Of a stretch of DNA of 31,353 nt, positions 1-10,955 are shown in pieces. The DNA comes from Actinomyces sp. Lineage in GTDB: Bacteria; Actinomycetota; Actinomycetes; Actinomycetales; Actinomycetaceae. Position 1 is the first letter of the stretch. Every line of letters begins with the position of its first letter. The notes beneath the pieces are model-generated. The model made no database searches, was not told the DNA's origin, and saw only the letters and a program-made list of their open reading frames with translations. The DNA is taken from NCBI GenBank assembly GCA_018375675.1, contig JAHACW010000024.1, forward strand, positions 1 through 31,353, read 5' to 3'. The translations under genes and the position numbers were made by a program.

Positions 1-82
1 CCCCCCCGCCAATTCAAGCTATAGCCTGAGTCCCTGGGCCCCGAAACAGAACCGGGAGCCGGGGCCTGGGCACACGAGCCGC
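1..82. repeat. Left copy of direct repeat matching the GDPD gene end
   Basis: This segment aligns without gaps to 1871-1952, at a constant offset of 1870. By eye about four fifths of positions agree, and the block at 41-60 is identical to 1911-1930. The right copy holds the last codons of the glycerophosphodiesterase gene and part of its downstream hairpin. The left copy sits just after the stop of the gene at 84-854 and is noncoding. It may continue beyond the window edge. Confidence 0.75.
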
Positions 83-83
83 A

Positions 84-854
84 CTACTTGGCGAGCAACT
101 CCATCATGAACCCCCACAGCGCCGTGCGCGGCGGTGCGTCCATGGTGGGTGCGTTCTGCTCCCGCATGAGGGCGAGTGCGCGAGGATCGATGGGCGCGTG
201 TATTTGCGCATGCATGTGGTCGGTGATGAAGCACTCAAGGTGCCCGGCATCCTTCCATCCATCCGGGGTCCGCTCCTCCCGCACGCACAGCACAACACTC
301 CAGCGCTTGTGCCAACAGTCCTGCGAGAAGTGAGAGTCGCTGGGCCCTTGAGCGGCCACATCGATCAGGGCTGACTGCGCCCTCTCCAGGTCCACGTCCC
401 GCACTGCTCGCACGAAGTCGGCGGAGATCGACGGCGGGCCGTCATGGATGGTTGGCCCGGGCGTCAGGAGGCTCTCCTCGGCCAGGATGCGCGGGACATC
501 GCAGTCATCGACCTGGGCGAAGTGCACGCCATCGGCCTCGGCGCGCATGACTACCGAACGCGGCCGCGAGGGCCAGATCCGCACATTGCGCACCCCGACG
601 CTCGGCCTCGGGGAGACGACGCGGATCGCGAGACGATAGTCGACCGTGCGTGCCGGACCCAGGATCGCCTCGGCGTCACCGATGAGGCCGGTGGAGTCGG
701 CGAGGCCAGCGCTCATGAGTCCGCTGACCGGCATCGCACTCGATAGAGAGTTGTCCCCTTCTCTCGTCCCAACAAGGTCGATAAGCACATTCGCCTGTTC
801 GAGGGAGACGACCAGCTCCTCCGGCGACGAGGCCGTGGTTCCTTCGGCGGTCAC
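84..854 (-). CDS. Hypothetical protein, 256 aa
   Basis: No family recognised with confidence. The frame is open further upstream, but I place the start at the GTG at 854. A GGAGGTGGAATC ribosome site precedes it, and the GTG overlaps the stop of the upstream gene in a GTGA, which implies translational coupling. There is no signal peptide or membrane segment, so the protein is probably cytoplasmic. The N-terminus (EELVVSLEQANVLIDLVG) is helical. The middle has alternating strands (VDYRLAIRVVSP, VRNVRIWPSRP) and the C-terminal third is mixed, with a Trp/Cys-rich stretch (DCWHKRWSVVLCV). The overall shape is faintly like ESX-associated EspG proteins, but too weakly to name it. It is paired with the membrane protein 851-1774, and a direct repeat lies immediately after its stop. 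Confidence 0.7.
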   Translation of the reverse strand: MTAEGTTASSPEELVVSLEQANVLIDLVGTREGDNSLSSAMPVSGLMSAGLADSTGLIGDAEAILGPARTVDYRLAIRVVSPRPSVGVRNVRIWPSRPRSVVMRAEADGVHFAQVDDCDVPRILAEESLLTPGPTIHDGPPSISADFVRAVRDVDLERAQSALIDVAAQGPSDSHFSQDCWHKRWSVVLCVREERTPDGWKDAGHLECFITDHMHAQIHAPIDPRALALMREQNAPTMDAPPRTALWGFMMELLAK

Positions 855-1774
855 GATTCCACCTCCAGGGTGCGTGCCATCGTCATAAAGTCCTCGATGA
901 TCGGCGGGCAGGCGAGGCTCGGACACGTGCATGTCGCAGTCCACAGGAATCGGCGGGACTCCTCGTCTCCTTCGTCTCTATGCCGGGTGAGCCACACGAG
1001 CTGCGAAACGGTCATCGATGTGTCGTTAAGGGCGTACACACCTGTGACCAATCGGGTATGCGCGGTGGGATACGGTGCGACGGTGTCGTCAATGAGGCGG
1101 CATCCCGGGTGAGGCTCAGCCAGGCGACCAGCGCTGCCGTCGAGGATCTCCTTGTCTCCTTTACCGCTGAATACCTCAGTCTCAGTGATGACAATGTTCG
1201 GCACGTACCCCTCTGTTGCCTCTCCGACGGCAATGAAGCGAATACTCTCACCCTGGCCGAGATCACCGAGCTCTCCGCGTTCCTCCTCCGACAGCTGCCT
1301 CCAGCCGGAGGCCACACGCACCGACACGCCTGTGCCCACATGACGATCTACTCCGCCGAAATCGCGGTTCTGAGAGGATTTCTTCCCGGCCTTTCCTTCT
1401 TCTAAGAGGCCGTGCCGTTTGGCATATTGCCAATCTTCATAAAAGCAATCGGGGTACTTGAAGGGGATGATAGCGATGAAAGCAGCGATCATGAGAAGCA
1501 TAGATACGCCAACCAGACTGACAATCAACCATGTAGGTGCTCCAAGCGACTCAGCGCATTTCGCGAGGGCCATCAGTAAGATTGCCGTCGAGATTGCAGG
1601 AAACGACACTGCAGTGAAGTTCTGAGCGGCCCTCCCTGTTCCAAGGATCCTTCCCAGACGAAACCCGAGCCCCACGCTCCGCCACAGCTCGGCGGTCGGG
1701 TTGTCACAGAACATTCTCATGTACCACATGAGGAGGCCCAACGTTCCGAGAATGAAAGCTCCCAGTACCCACAT
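851..1774 (-). CDS. Membrane protein with LpqN/LpqT-like C-terminal domain, 307 aa
   Basis: Hydrophobic segments are visible at about residues 2-20, 55-73 and 82-106. A linker rich in charged and Gly residues follows, then a domain of about 150 residues starting at VSVRVASGWRQLSEEER. The order of that domain (strand, YVPNIVITETEV, TGVYALNDTSMTVSQLVWL, a second strand, then a final helix, IIEDFMTMARTLEV) resembles the LpqN/LpqT and PsbP/Mog1-like fold of actinobacterial envelope proteins; this is recalled, not searched. The ATG at 1774 has an AGGGGGA about eight bases upstream. The 3' end overlaps the next gene by four bases. The pair lies between two copies of the GDPD gene tail, suggesting a cassette added beside that gene. 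Confidence 0.72.
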   Translation of the reverse strand: MWVLGAFILGTLGLLMWYMRMFCDNPTAELWRSVGLGFRLGRILGTGRAAQNFTAVSFPAISTAILLMALAKCAESLGAPTWLIVSLVGVSMLLMIAAFIAIIPFKYPDCFYEDWQYAKRHGLLEEGKAGKKSSQNRDFGGVDRHVGTGVSVRVASGWRQLSEEERGELGDLGQGESIRFIAVGEATEGYVPNIVITETEVFSGKGDKEILDGSAGRLAEPHPGCRLIDDTVAPYPTAHTRLVTGVYALNDTSMTVSQLVWLTRHRDEGDEESRRFLWTATCTCPSLACPPIIEDFMTMARTLEVES

Positions 1775-1841
1775 CGGCGTTTCCCCCTACTACTCGTTTT
1801 CCCAGAGCCTCATCGACGAGGCAATCAACGCGTTTGTTCAG

Positions 1842-1887
1842 GTGGATTGGTGGGCGTGCACCCGCCGATGCGCGCCCGCCAATCCAC
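1842..1887 (-). terminator. Long hairpin downstream of the GDPD gene
   Basis: Arms 1842-1856 and 1873-1887 are inverted repeats of 15 bases with one mismatch (GTGGATTGG... and ...CCAATCCAC). They enclose a 16-base loop and lie just after the stop at 1897. No T-run follows on the minus strand, so the terminator role is inferred from position. The left direct repeat begins inside the equivalent of the right arm. Confidence 0.5.
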
Positions 1888-1952
1888 GCAATACCCTCAG
1901 TCCTTCGGGCCCGAAACAGAACCGGGAGCCGGAGGCTGGGTCCACAGGCCGC
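1871..1952. repeat. Right copy of direct repeat (end of GDPD gene plus hairpin arm)
   Basis: Partner of 1-82 at constant offset with no gaps. This copy is functional sequence: it encodes the last residues of the phosphodiesterase (about QRGLWTQPPAPGSVSGPKD), its stop and half of the following hairpin. The two copies bracket the two-gene cassette 84-1774. Confidence 0.75.
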
Positions 1953-2724
1953 GCTGGTCGAGGAAGTCGCGCAGGAAGACGGGGCGGTCGGTGATGATGC
2001 CGTCGACGCCGACCTCGAGGATGCGCAGCACGTCGGCCACCGTGTTGATGGTCCACACGTGGACGGCCAGGCCCAGGGTGTGGGCGGTGGCCACGAAGCG
2101 CTCATCGACGACGCGAATGGGGCCCTGGTGCATGGGCACCTGCGCGGCGATGGCACCCTGGCGCGGGCCGGGCACGTGCCACCAGGCGGGGTTCGTAGCG
2201 CTCTTCGCGGCGCCCACGAGGCGCACGACGGCCTCGGTGCCCAGTGATGTGGCGACCGCGCGCGTGGGATCCGAGGCGGCGATGTCGCGCACGGCGCGCA
2301 GGCGAGGCTCGGAGAAGGAGGCCACGAGCACGCGGTCGGCCGCGCCGTGGTCGGCGATGACGTCGAGGAGGGGGCCTTCGACGCCCGGCTCCTTCGCATC
2401 AATGTTGAAGTACATGTCCGGGAACGCTTCGAGGACCTGGGCGAGCAGCGGCATCTGCTCCCCGGAGTCGCGGTGGCGCAGCTTGGACAGCTCGCGCCAC
2501 GTCATCTGAGCGATCACGCCAGTACCGTCGTAGCAGCGGTCCACGGTCTCGTCGTGGCAGATGACGACCTTGCCGTCGGCGGTGACGTGGGCGTCGGTCT
2601 CCACGTGGCGGATCCCGGCCTCGTAGGCGTAGGCAAAGGCGCTCATCGTATTCTCGGGGGCCTCCTCGCTGCCGCCGCGGTGGGCGAAAACGATGGGTCC
2701 CTGACGCATGGTCACGGGCATCAT
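1897..2724 (-). CDS. Glycerophosphodiester phosphodiesterase, 275 aa
   Basis: This enzyme family hydrolyses glycerophosphodiesters to glycerol-3-phosphate and an alcohol. The family signature is clear: HRGG near the N-terminus, PENT, HVETDAHVTADG with the metal-binding acidic pair, HDETVDRCYDGTG with the second catalytic His, FNIDAKEP, and a C-terminal HVWTINTVADVLRILEVGVDGIITDRP. No signal peptide is seen, so it probably acts in the cytoplasm (UgpQ-like). I use the ATG at 2724, which overlaps the stop of the peptidase gene in ATGA and has AGGAG eight bases upstream; an in-frame ATG at 2772 lies inside the upstream gene. The extreme C-terminal codons are the part duplicated at 1-82. Confidence 0.92.
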   Translation of the reverse strand: MMPVTMRQGPIVFAHRGGSEEAPENTMSAFAYAYEAGIRHVETDAHVTADGKVVICHDETVDRCYDGTGVIAQMTWRELSKLRHRDSGEQMPLLAQVLEAFPDMYFNIDAKEPGVEGPLLDVIADHGAADRVLVASFSEPRLRAVRDIAASDPTRAVATSLGTEAVVRLVGAAKSATNPAWWHVPGPRQGAIAAQVPMHQGPIRVVDERFVATAHTLGLAVHVWTINTVADVLRILEVGVDGIITDRPVFLRDFLDQRGLWTQPPAPGSVSGPKD

Positions 2725-3677
2725 GAGCAAGACTCCTGTCCGAGATAAACAGCTTTGTTTGCCTGCATCCACGCGTCCGGATCCACGGGGGTATCCGAGG
2801 AGTCGTGGATTTCGAAGTGCAGGTGCGGGCCCGTCGACCAGCCGTTGTTGCCAACCGCGCCGATGACCTGCCCGGCGGTGACGGTGTCGCCGACCTTCAC
2901 CTTAATTTTGTTCATGTACTGGTGCAGGTAGGCGGAGTGGAAGACGGTGCCGTCAGATTTCGTGTGCTTGATCTGCACATAGGCGCCCGATCGCGAGTTC
3001 TCCGCGACTTCCTCGACGACGCCGCCGTACACGGAGGTGATGGGCGTATCGAGCGGGGCGGCCATGTCGATGCCCTCGTGTGCGAGGAGCTGACCGGACA
3101 CGGGCGAAATACGCATCGTGAAGGGCGAGGTGATCGTGTAGGTCCCCTCCGGCAACGGCCAGTAGATCGTGTCGGCGACGACGCGCACGTTGCGGTTGCC
3201 GTCCGCGCCGTTGCCCGACGCGCAGCCGGTGATGGACACGGGCGCCTTGGCCTTAGCGCGTGAGTTCGCGGTCAGGGTCGCGTCCAGGGCGGTGGCCTGG
3301 GGCAGCGCGGAGGACAAGGCCCAGCTGGGACCGCCCACCGACGCACCGAAGGCTCGCGCGGGCACGGACAGGGAGGAGTCGGATCCGACGCGTCCCGTCA
3401 TGGGCACGGCGATCGTCGTGCCCGCCAACCCCAGCACGAGGAGGGCGCGCAGGACGTAGCCCACCGGGTGAACATTACGTCGCCGCTCCCCCATCGACGA
3501 GTCCGGGGTTTCCTCCGCGTCCTCTCGATCCGTCGCGGGATCGGGGGTGGGGGCCGAGGCCTCGTCAGTCATCGGGATCGCCGACGTCGTCGGGTCCGCC
3601 TGCTGGTCGTCCGCGTCGTGGGGGCGCGCCGCGCGCAGCTGCGACCGCTTCGGCAGCGGGCACTCGGTGTCGCTCAC
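2721..3677 (-). CDS. M23 family metallopeptidase (LytM/peptidoglycan hydrolase type), 318 aa
   Basis: The C-terminal peptidase domain has the zinc ligands of M23: HEGID (H-x3-D), HSAYLHQY and HLHFE. It also carries the usual sequence between them (GGVVEEVA, GYVQI-like, VKVGDTVTAGQVIGAVGNNGWSTGPHLHFEIH). The N-terminal ~65 residues are acidic and Pro/Asp-rich, without a leader. One hydrophobic segment follows (YVLRALLVLGLAGTTIAVP), so the protein is probably anchored with the catalytic domain outside, where it would cleave peptide crosslinks in the wall. I choose the GTG at 3677 because GGGGGAG lies just upstream. A GTG at 3752 overlapping the previous stop is possible but has no ribosome site. 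The stop overlaps the GDPD start by four bases. Confidence 0.9.
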   Translation of the reverse strand: MSDTECPLPKRSQLRAARPHDADDQQADPTTSAIPMTDEASAPTPDPATDREDAEETPDSSMGERRRNVHPVGYVLRALLVLGLAGTTIAVPMTGRVGSDSSLSVPARAFGASVGGPSWALSSALPQATALDATLTANSRAKAKAPVSITGCASGNGADGNRNVRVVADTIYWPLPEGTYTITSPFTMRISPVSGQLLAHEGIDMAAPLDTPITSVYGGVVEEVAENSRSGAYVQIKHTKSDGTVFHSAYLHQYMNKIKVKVGDTVTAGQVIGAVGNNGWSTGPHLHFEIHDSSDTPVDPDAWMQANKAVYLGQESCS

Positions 3678-3723
3678 GCTCTCCCCCTTGTCTGTGTTCG
3701 TCACGAAGTTTTGACCTCGATCT

Positions 3724-3752
3724 AATGTACCTTGCGGATCGCGGCTCGTCAC
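3724..3752 (-). promoter_or_regulatory. Possible sigma-A promoter for the M23-GDPD pair
   Basis: On the minus strand GTGACG (3752-3747) and TACATT (3729-3724) are separated by 17 bases; each matches four of six positions of TTGACA and TATAAT. It lies between the stop of the DUF21 gene and the chosen peptidase start, predicting a leader of about 40 bases. Confidence 0.3.
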
Positions 3753-4783
3753 GGGCGTTGGAGAACGTCTCGGACTTCGCCGACCAGCAGCTCGAGGATG
3801 TCTTCGAGGAAGAGGATGCCGACGACTGCTCCCGCGTCGCGCACGAGGGCGCAGTGCACGCCGGTGCGCTGCATGTGACGCAGCGCGTCTTCGACCTGGT
3901 CGTCAGCGGACACGGCTTCGAGGCGTCGGATGCGCCACTGGGTGATCGGCTGCTCGCGGTCCTCACCGGTGGCGTACAGGACGTCTTTGAGATGCACGTA
4001 TCCGACGATGGAACCGTCGTCGCCGGCGATCGGGAAGCGCGAGTAGCCCGTCTGGGCGACCTGTTCTTCCACGTCTGCCGGTGTGGCACCCTCGGGCAGG
4101 ACGATGAGCTTGTCGAGGGGGACCATCGCGGTCCCGGCCGTCTCCTCGGAGAATTCCAGGGTGCCGCTGAGCAGACCCAGCTCGTCAGTCAGCACGCCCT
4201 CCTCCTGTGACGCGACGACGATCGATGCGACCTCCTCGATCGTGTAGGAGGCAGATATTTCCGAGCGCGGCTCGTAACCGGACAGGCGCACGAACCAGTT
4301 CGCGAAGCGATCCATGGCCTCGATAATCGGGCGCAGGACGTGGCCCAGTCGCACGAGGACGGGCGCAAGGATCAGCAGCATGCGCACGGGGGCGGCGATC
4401 GAGATGTTCTTGGGGACCATCTCGCCGAAGACGACGTGGCAGAAGAGAACGACGACGAGGGCGGCGGCAAAGCCGACGACGTGGCTGGTCGCCTCGGGTG
4501 CGCCCAGGCGCTCGAGCGGCGACTCGACGAGGTGGGCAATCGCGGGCTCGGCAACGACGCCCAGGGTCGTGGACGCGACCGTCACGCCGAGCTGGCAGAT
4601 CGCCAGCATGAGGGACACGTGCTGCAGCGCGTACAGCGCAGCGGCCGCGCCGCGCGCACCCTCGTCGGCGAGAGGCTCGACCTGCGAGCGACGCGTCGAG
4701 GTGACCGCGAACTCGCCGGCGACGAAGAAAGCGTTGACGGCCAGCAGGGCCACGGTGATGGCGAGACCGACTCCCACGCTCAC
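3749..4783 (-). CDS. DUF21/CBS-domain membrane protein (CNNM/HlyC family), 344 aa
   Basis: Residues ~1-170 form a DUF21 (CNNM) membrane domain with about four hydrophobic segments and the FxxxEF...TSTRRSQV opening, CQLGVTVASTTLGVVAEP and FGEMVPKNISI motifs. Residues ~205-335 are a CBS pair (GYSRFPIAGDDGSIVGYVHLKDVL and the second with ALVRDAGAVVGILFLEDILELLVGEV). The C-terminal CorC_HlyC domain of the longer neighbour is absent, so this is the short form. Members are linked to magnesium or other divalent-cation transport; 'hemolysin' is a legacy name. The GTG at 4783 overlaps the upstream stop as GTGA, so the two paralogues are co-translated. They may work as a heteromer; that is inference from pairing. 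Confidence 0.9.
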   Translation of the reverse strand: MSVGVGLAITVALLAVNAFFVAGEFAVTSTRRSQVEPLADEGARGAAAALYALQHVSLMLAICQLGVTVASTTLGVVAEPAIAHLVESPLERLGAPEATSHVVGFAAALVVVLFCHVVFGEMVPKNISIAAPVRMLLILAPVLVRLGHVLRPIIEAMDRFANWFVRLSGYEPRSEISASYTIEEVASIVVASQEEGVLTDELGLLSGTLEFSEETAGTAMVPLDKLIVLPEGATPADVEEQVAQTGYSRFPIAGDDGSIVGYVHLKDVLYATGEDREQPITQWRIRRLEAVSADDQVEDALRHMQRTGVHCALVRDAGAVVGILFLEDILELLVGEVRDVLQRP

Positions 4784-6108
4784 AATGACACCTCCTCATC
4801 CTCGGCCTCGGGGGCGGGCGTGATCGCCACCTGAGCGACGCGCCGTCCCTGCATCTGGGTGACCTCGATGCCGATGCCATCCACGCTCACGCGCGATCCA
4901 ACGACCGGAATCTCGCCCAGCTCGTTCATGACGAGGCCGCCGATCGTGTCGTAGGGGCCGTCCTCGGGCAGGTTGATGTCCGTGCGGCGCGCGAGCTCGT
5001 CGGGGCGCAGCGTGCCGGGCACGAGGAACGTGCCGTCGGGGCGCGGGCGGATGCCGAGGCGACGCTGGTCATGCTCGTCGGAGACCTCGCCGACGATCTC
5101 CTCGACGACATCCTCGAGGGTGACGATGCCCGACACGCCGCCGTACTCGTCGACGACGACGGCCATCTGCAGGCCCTCGTCGCGCAGCTGGACCATGAGG
5201 GGGCCGATCGGCACGGTCTCGGGAACCGAGGGCGCGTCGGTCATGAGGGACGAGGAGATGACGGGGACCTCGGCGCGACGATCGGCGGGCACGGCGACCG
5301 CGCGGCGCAGCGAGACCAAGCCGAGGATGTCGTCGGAGTCGTCGCCGATCACCGGGAATCGGGAATGTCCGGTTTCGCGGGCCAGGTCGAGCACGTCCTG
5401 GGCGCTGTCACCCTCGCTGAGGGTGTGCAGGCGGCCGCGGTCGGTCATGACGTCAGCGGCGCTGAGAGTGGACATGCGGATCGTGTTGACGAAGAGGTCG
5501 GCCGTGGACATGTCGAAGGTGCCTTCTTCGACGGAGTGCTCGACGAGGGCGGCCAGCTCGGAGGCGGAGCGCGCCGAGGAGATCTCCTCCTGGGGTTCGA
5601 TGCCCATGCGGGCGAGCACCCAGTTCGCGGTCCCACCCAGCACCCAGATGACGGGGCGAGCGATGGCGGTGAAGGCCATCTGGAAGGGGACAACACGCAC
5701 AGCGGTGGCCAGGGGGTGGGCCAACGCGAGGTTCTTGGGGACGAGCTCACCGAAGAGCATCGAGAACACGTTGATGAATGCGGCGGCCACGAATGCCGCG
5801 ATGCCGGTCGCAAGCCCCCAGGCGAGGCCGACCGATCCGAGCAGGTCCTGCAGCAAGTCCGCCAGCGCGCTCTGCGTCGTATAGCCGAGCAGGATCGTGG
5901 TCAGCGTGATGCCCACCTGCGCGCCGGACAGCTGGGTGGACAGCGTGCGGGTGGCGCGCAGGACGGAGGCGGCCCCTCGGTCCCCTTCCTCGGCCTTCTT
6001 GTCGAGGACGGCCTGGTCGACCGCGACGAGCGAGAACTCAGCGGAAACGAAGACGAAGGTGCCGGCGGTCAGGACGATGCCGAGCAGAAGCATGAGGGCG
6101 GTCGTCAT
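4780..6108 (-). CDS. DUF21/CBS/CorC_HlyC membrane protein (hemolysin C-like), 442 aa
   Basis: First gene of the minus-strand envelope run. Domains in order: DUF21 membrane domain (about 1-190, with FVFVSAEFSLVAVD, GAQVGITLTTILLGY and FGELVPKNLALAHP), a CBS pair (about 205-335, with GHSRFPVIGDDSDDILGLVSL and VVVDEYGGVSGIVTLEDVVEEIVGEV), and a C-terminal CorC_HlyC domain (about 350-430). This is the usual full-length architecture, implicated in divalent-cation efflux or uptake at the cytoplasmic membrane. ATG at 6108 with GAGGGGGG about eight bases upstream. The last bases overlap the start of its short paralogue. A degenerate copy of the CCCCGGCCTCGTC motif sits immediately before the ribosome site. 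Confidence 0.92.
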   Translation of the reverse strand: MTTALMLLLGIVLTAGTFVFVSAEFSLVAVDQAVLDKKAEEGDRGAASVLRATRTLSTQLSGAQVGITLTTILLGYTTQSALADLLQDLLGSVGLAWGLATGIAAFVAAAFINVFSMLFGELVPKNLALAHPLATAVRVVPFQMAFTAIARPVIWVLGGTANWVLARMGIEPQEEISSARSASELAALVEHSVEEGTFDMSTADLFVNTIRMSTLSAADVMTDRGRLHTLSEGDSAQDVLDLARETGHSRFPVIGDDSDDILGLVSLRRAVAVPADRRAEVPVISSSLMTDAPSVPETVPIGPLMVQLRDEGLQMAVVVDEYGGVSGIVTLEDVVEEIVGEVSDEHDQRRLGIRPRPDGTFLVPGTLRPDELARRTDINLPEDGPYDTIGGLVMNELGEIPVVGSRVSVDGIGIEVTQMQGRRVAQVAITPAPEAEDEEVSL

Positions 6109-6311
6109 CGCGTGCCCCCCTCAACGAGGCCGGGGCGCCTCGCGGGTACGCGCGCGGAAAAGGGGTGAGAAAGAGCGGCGATAACGCCGGCAGTGTCGCA
6201 GTCCATGATGGTTACAGTCTAGCCGCCCAGCCCGCCTCTCCCAGCGCGCATTTCCACACACCGCGGGGCATGTGCCAACAATCATTCTTCAACGGACCAA
6301 AGACCCTTGAA

Positions 6312-6330
6312 GTACACGCCAAAGGTGTAC
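6312..6330. promoter_or_regulatory. Palindrome GTACAC-N7-GTGTAC upstream of kgd
   Basis: Perfect 6-base arms separated by seven bases, about 100 bases before the kgd start. The geometry suits a dimeric regulator. It lies in the divergent region and could serve either direction. No regulator can be named from the sequence. Confidence 0.4.
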
Positions 6331-6377
6331 CAGGTTTCGTGAAGATGATCACGCGGCGGTACGATTGTCAAGGTATG

Positions 6378-6407
6378 GCCGCGCGGGAAATAACCTGATC
6401 GCGCGGC
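6378..6407 (+). promoter_or_regulatory. Leader hairpin of kgd
   Basis: Perfect 8-base arms GCCGCGCG (6378-6385) and CGCGCGGC (6400-6407) around a 14-base A/T-containing loop. It ends about a dozen bases before the GGAGG ribosome site. If transcribed it would form a stable stem just ahead of the initiation region. A regulatory role is inference. Confidence 0.35.
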
Positions 6408-6428
6408 GCGACACTTACGGAGGAACAC

Positions 6429-10289
<3,861 letters not shown>

Positions 10290-10340
10290 CGAGGGCCGGC
10301 GCTCCCACCGGGGGCGCAGGAGGCACCGGAAAGGAACACC

Positions 10341-10943
10341 ATGCGGATCTGCTTCATCGGAGACGAGCTCGTCGCGGGCGTCGGCGACCCCCGAGGCCTG
10401 GGCTGGGTTGGCCGCGTCAACGCGCACTCCACCTTCGATCTGCCCGCCACGTTCCTGACCCTGGCCGTGCCCTCTGAGACGACGAAGCAGATGGCGGCGC
10501 GCTGGGAGGCCGAGGTCCTGCCGCGCCTGGCCGAGGGCGAGCCCCACGGCCTCGTCATCGGAGTGGGTCCAGGCGATGTCGCGGCCGGCATTTCGACGGC
10601 CCGCTCGCGCCTGAACCTGGCTAACATCACCGACCGGGCGACAGCGCTGGGCATCCCCAGCTTCGTGGTCGGCCCCCCGCCGCTGGCTGGCGTGGATTCC
10701 GGTTCGCTGAAGGCTCTGTCCTCCTCGTGCTCCGAAGTGTGTGCGCGCCGAGGCATCCCCTTCGTTGACTGCTACACGCCTCTGGTCGCGCACGACCAGT
10801 GGTTCGAGGACATGGCCGCCTCCCTCGCGCGCGGCGGGGACGGCCAGACGTTGCCCGGCCAGGCCGGCTACGCCCTCATGGCGTGGATCGTCCAGCACCA
10901 GGGCTGGTACGAGTGGACGGGAGCGACCCCGGCGGACGTGTAG
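10341..10943 (+). CDS. SGNH/GDSL-fold protein lacking catalytic residues, 200 aa
   Basis: The N-terminus MRICFIGDELVAGVGDPRGLGWVGR aligns with block I of SGNH hydrolases, and LVIGVGPGD and the C-terminal DGQTLPGQAGYALMAWIV align with later blocks. The nucleophile Ser of GDSL is Glu here (GDEL), and the expected His of the last block (D-x-x-H-P) is missing. I therefore expect a non-hydrolytic or altered-function member. A similar GDEL form seems to me to recur in actinobacteria, recalled and not checked. ATG preceded by GGAAAGGA. It begins 51 bases after kgd, probably in the same transcript. Its TAG stop doubles as the first bases of the -10 box of the next gene. Confidence 0.75.
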   Translation: MRICFIGDELVAGVGDPRGLGWVGRVNAHSTFDLPATFLTLAVPSETTKQMAARWEAEVLPRLAEGEPHGLVIGVGPGDVAAGISTARSRLNLANITDRATALGIPSFVVGPPPLAGVDSGSLKALSSSCSEVCARRGIPFVDCYTPLVAHDQWFEDMAASLARGGDGQTLPGQAGYALMAWIVQHQGWYEWTGATPADV

Positions 10944-10955
10944 TATCCCTGCATG
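10941..10955 (+). promoter_or_regulatory. Leaderless promoter of the first array gene
   Basis: TAGTAT (10941-10946) is followed by six bases and then the ATG at 10953. That places the expected transcription start on the A of the ATG, the actinobacterial leaderless arrangement. There is no Shine-Dalgarno sequence in front of this ATG. Confidence 0.55.

Larger units (their letters stand above)
6109..6428. other. Divergent intergenic region between the DUF21 operon and kgd
   Basis: About 320 bases without a gene. It must hold the promoters of both transcription units. I see a weak TAGACT on the minus strand (6221-6216) and a TACGAT on the plus strand (6360-6365), neither with a good -35 partner. 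The palindrome at 6312-6330 and the hairpin at 6378-6407 are described separately. No RNA gene is recognised. Confidence 0.5.

Noticed and set aside
3260..4210. Plus-strand frame of 316 residues across the M23 and DUF21 genes
   Set aside because: Spans two well-supported genes on the other strand and has Arg/Pro-rich, low-complexity translation.
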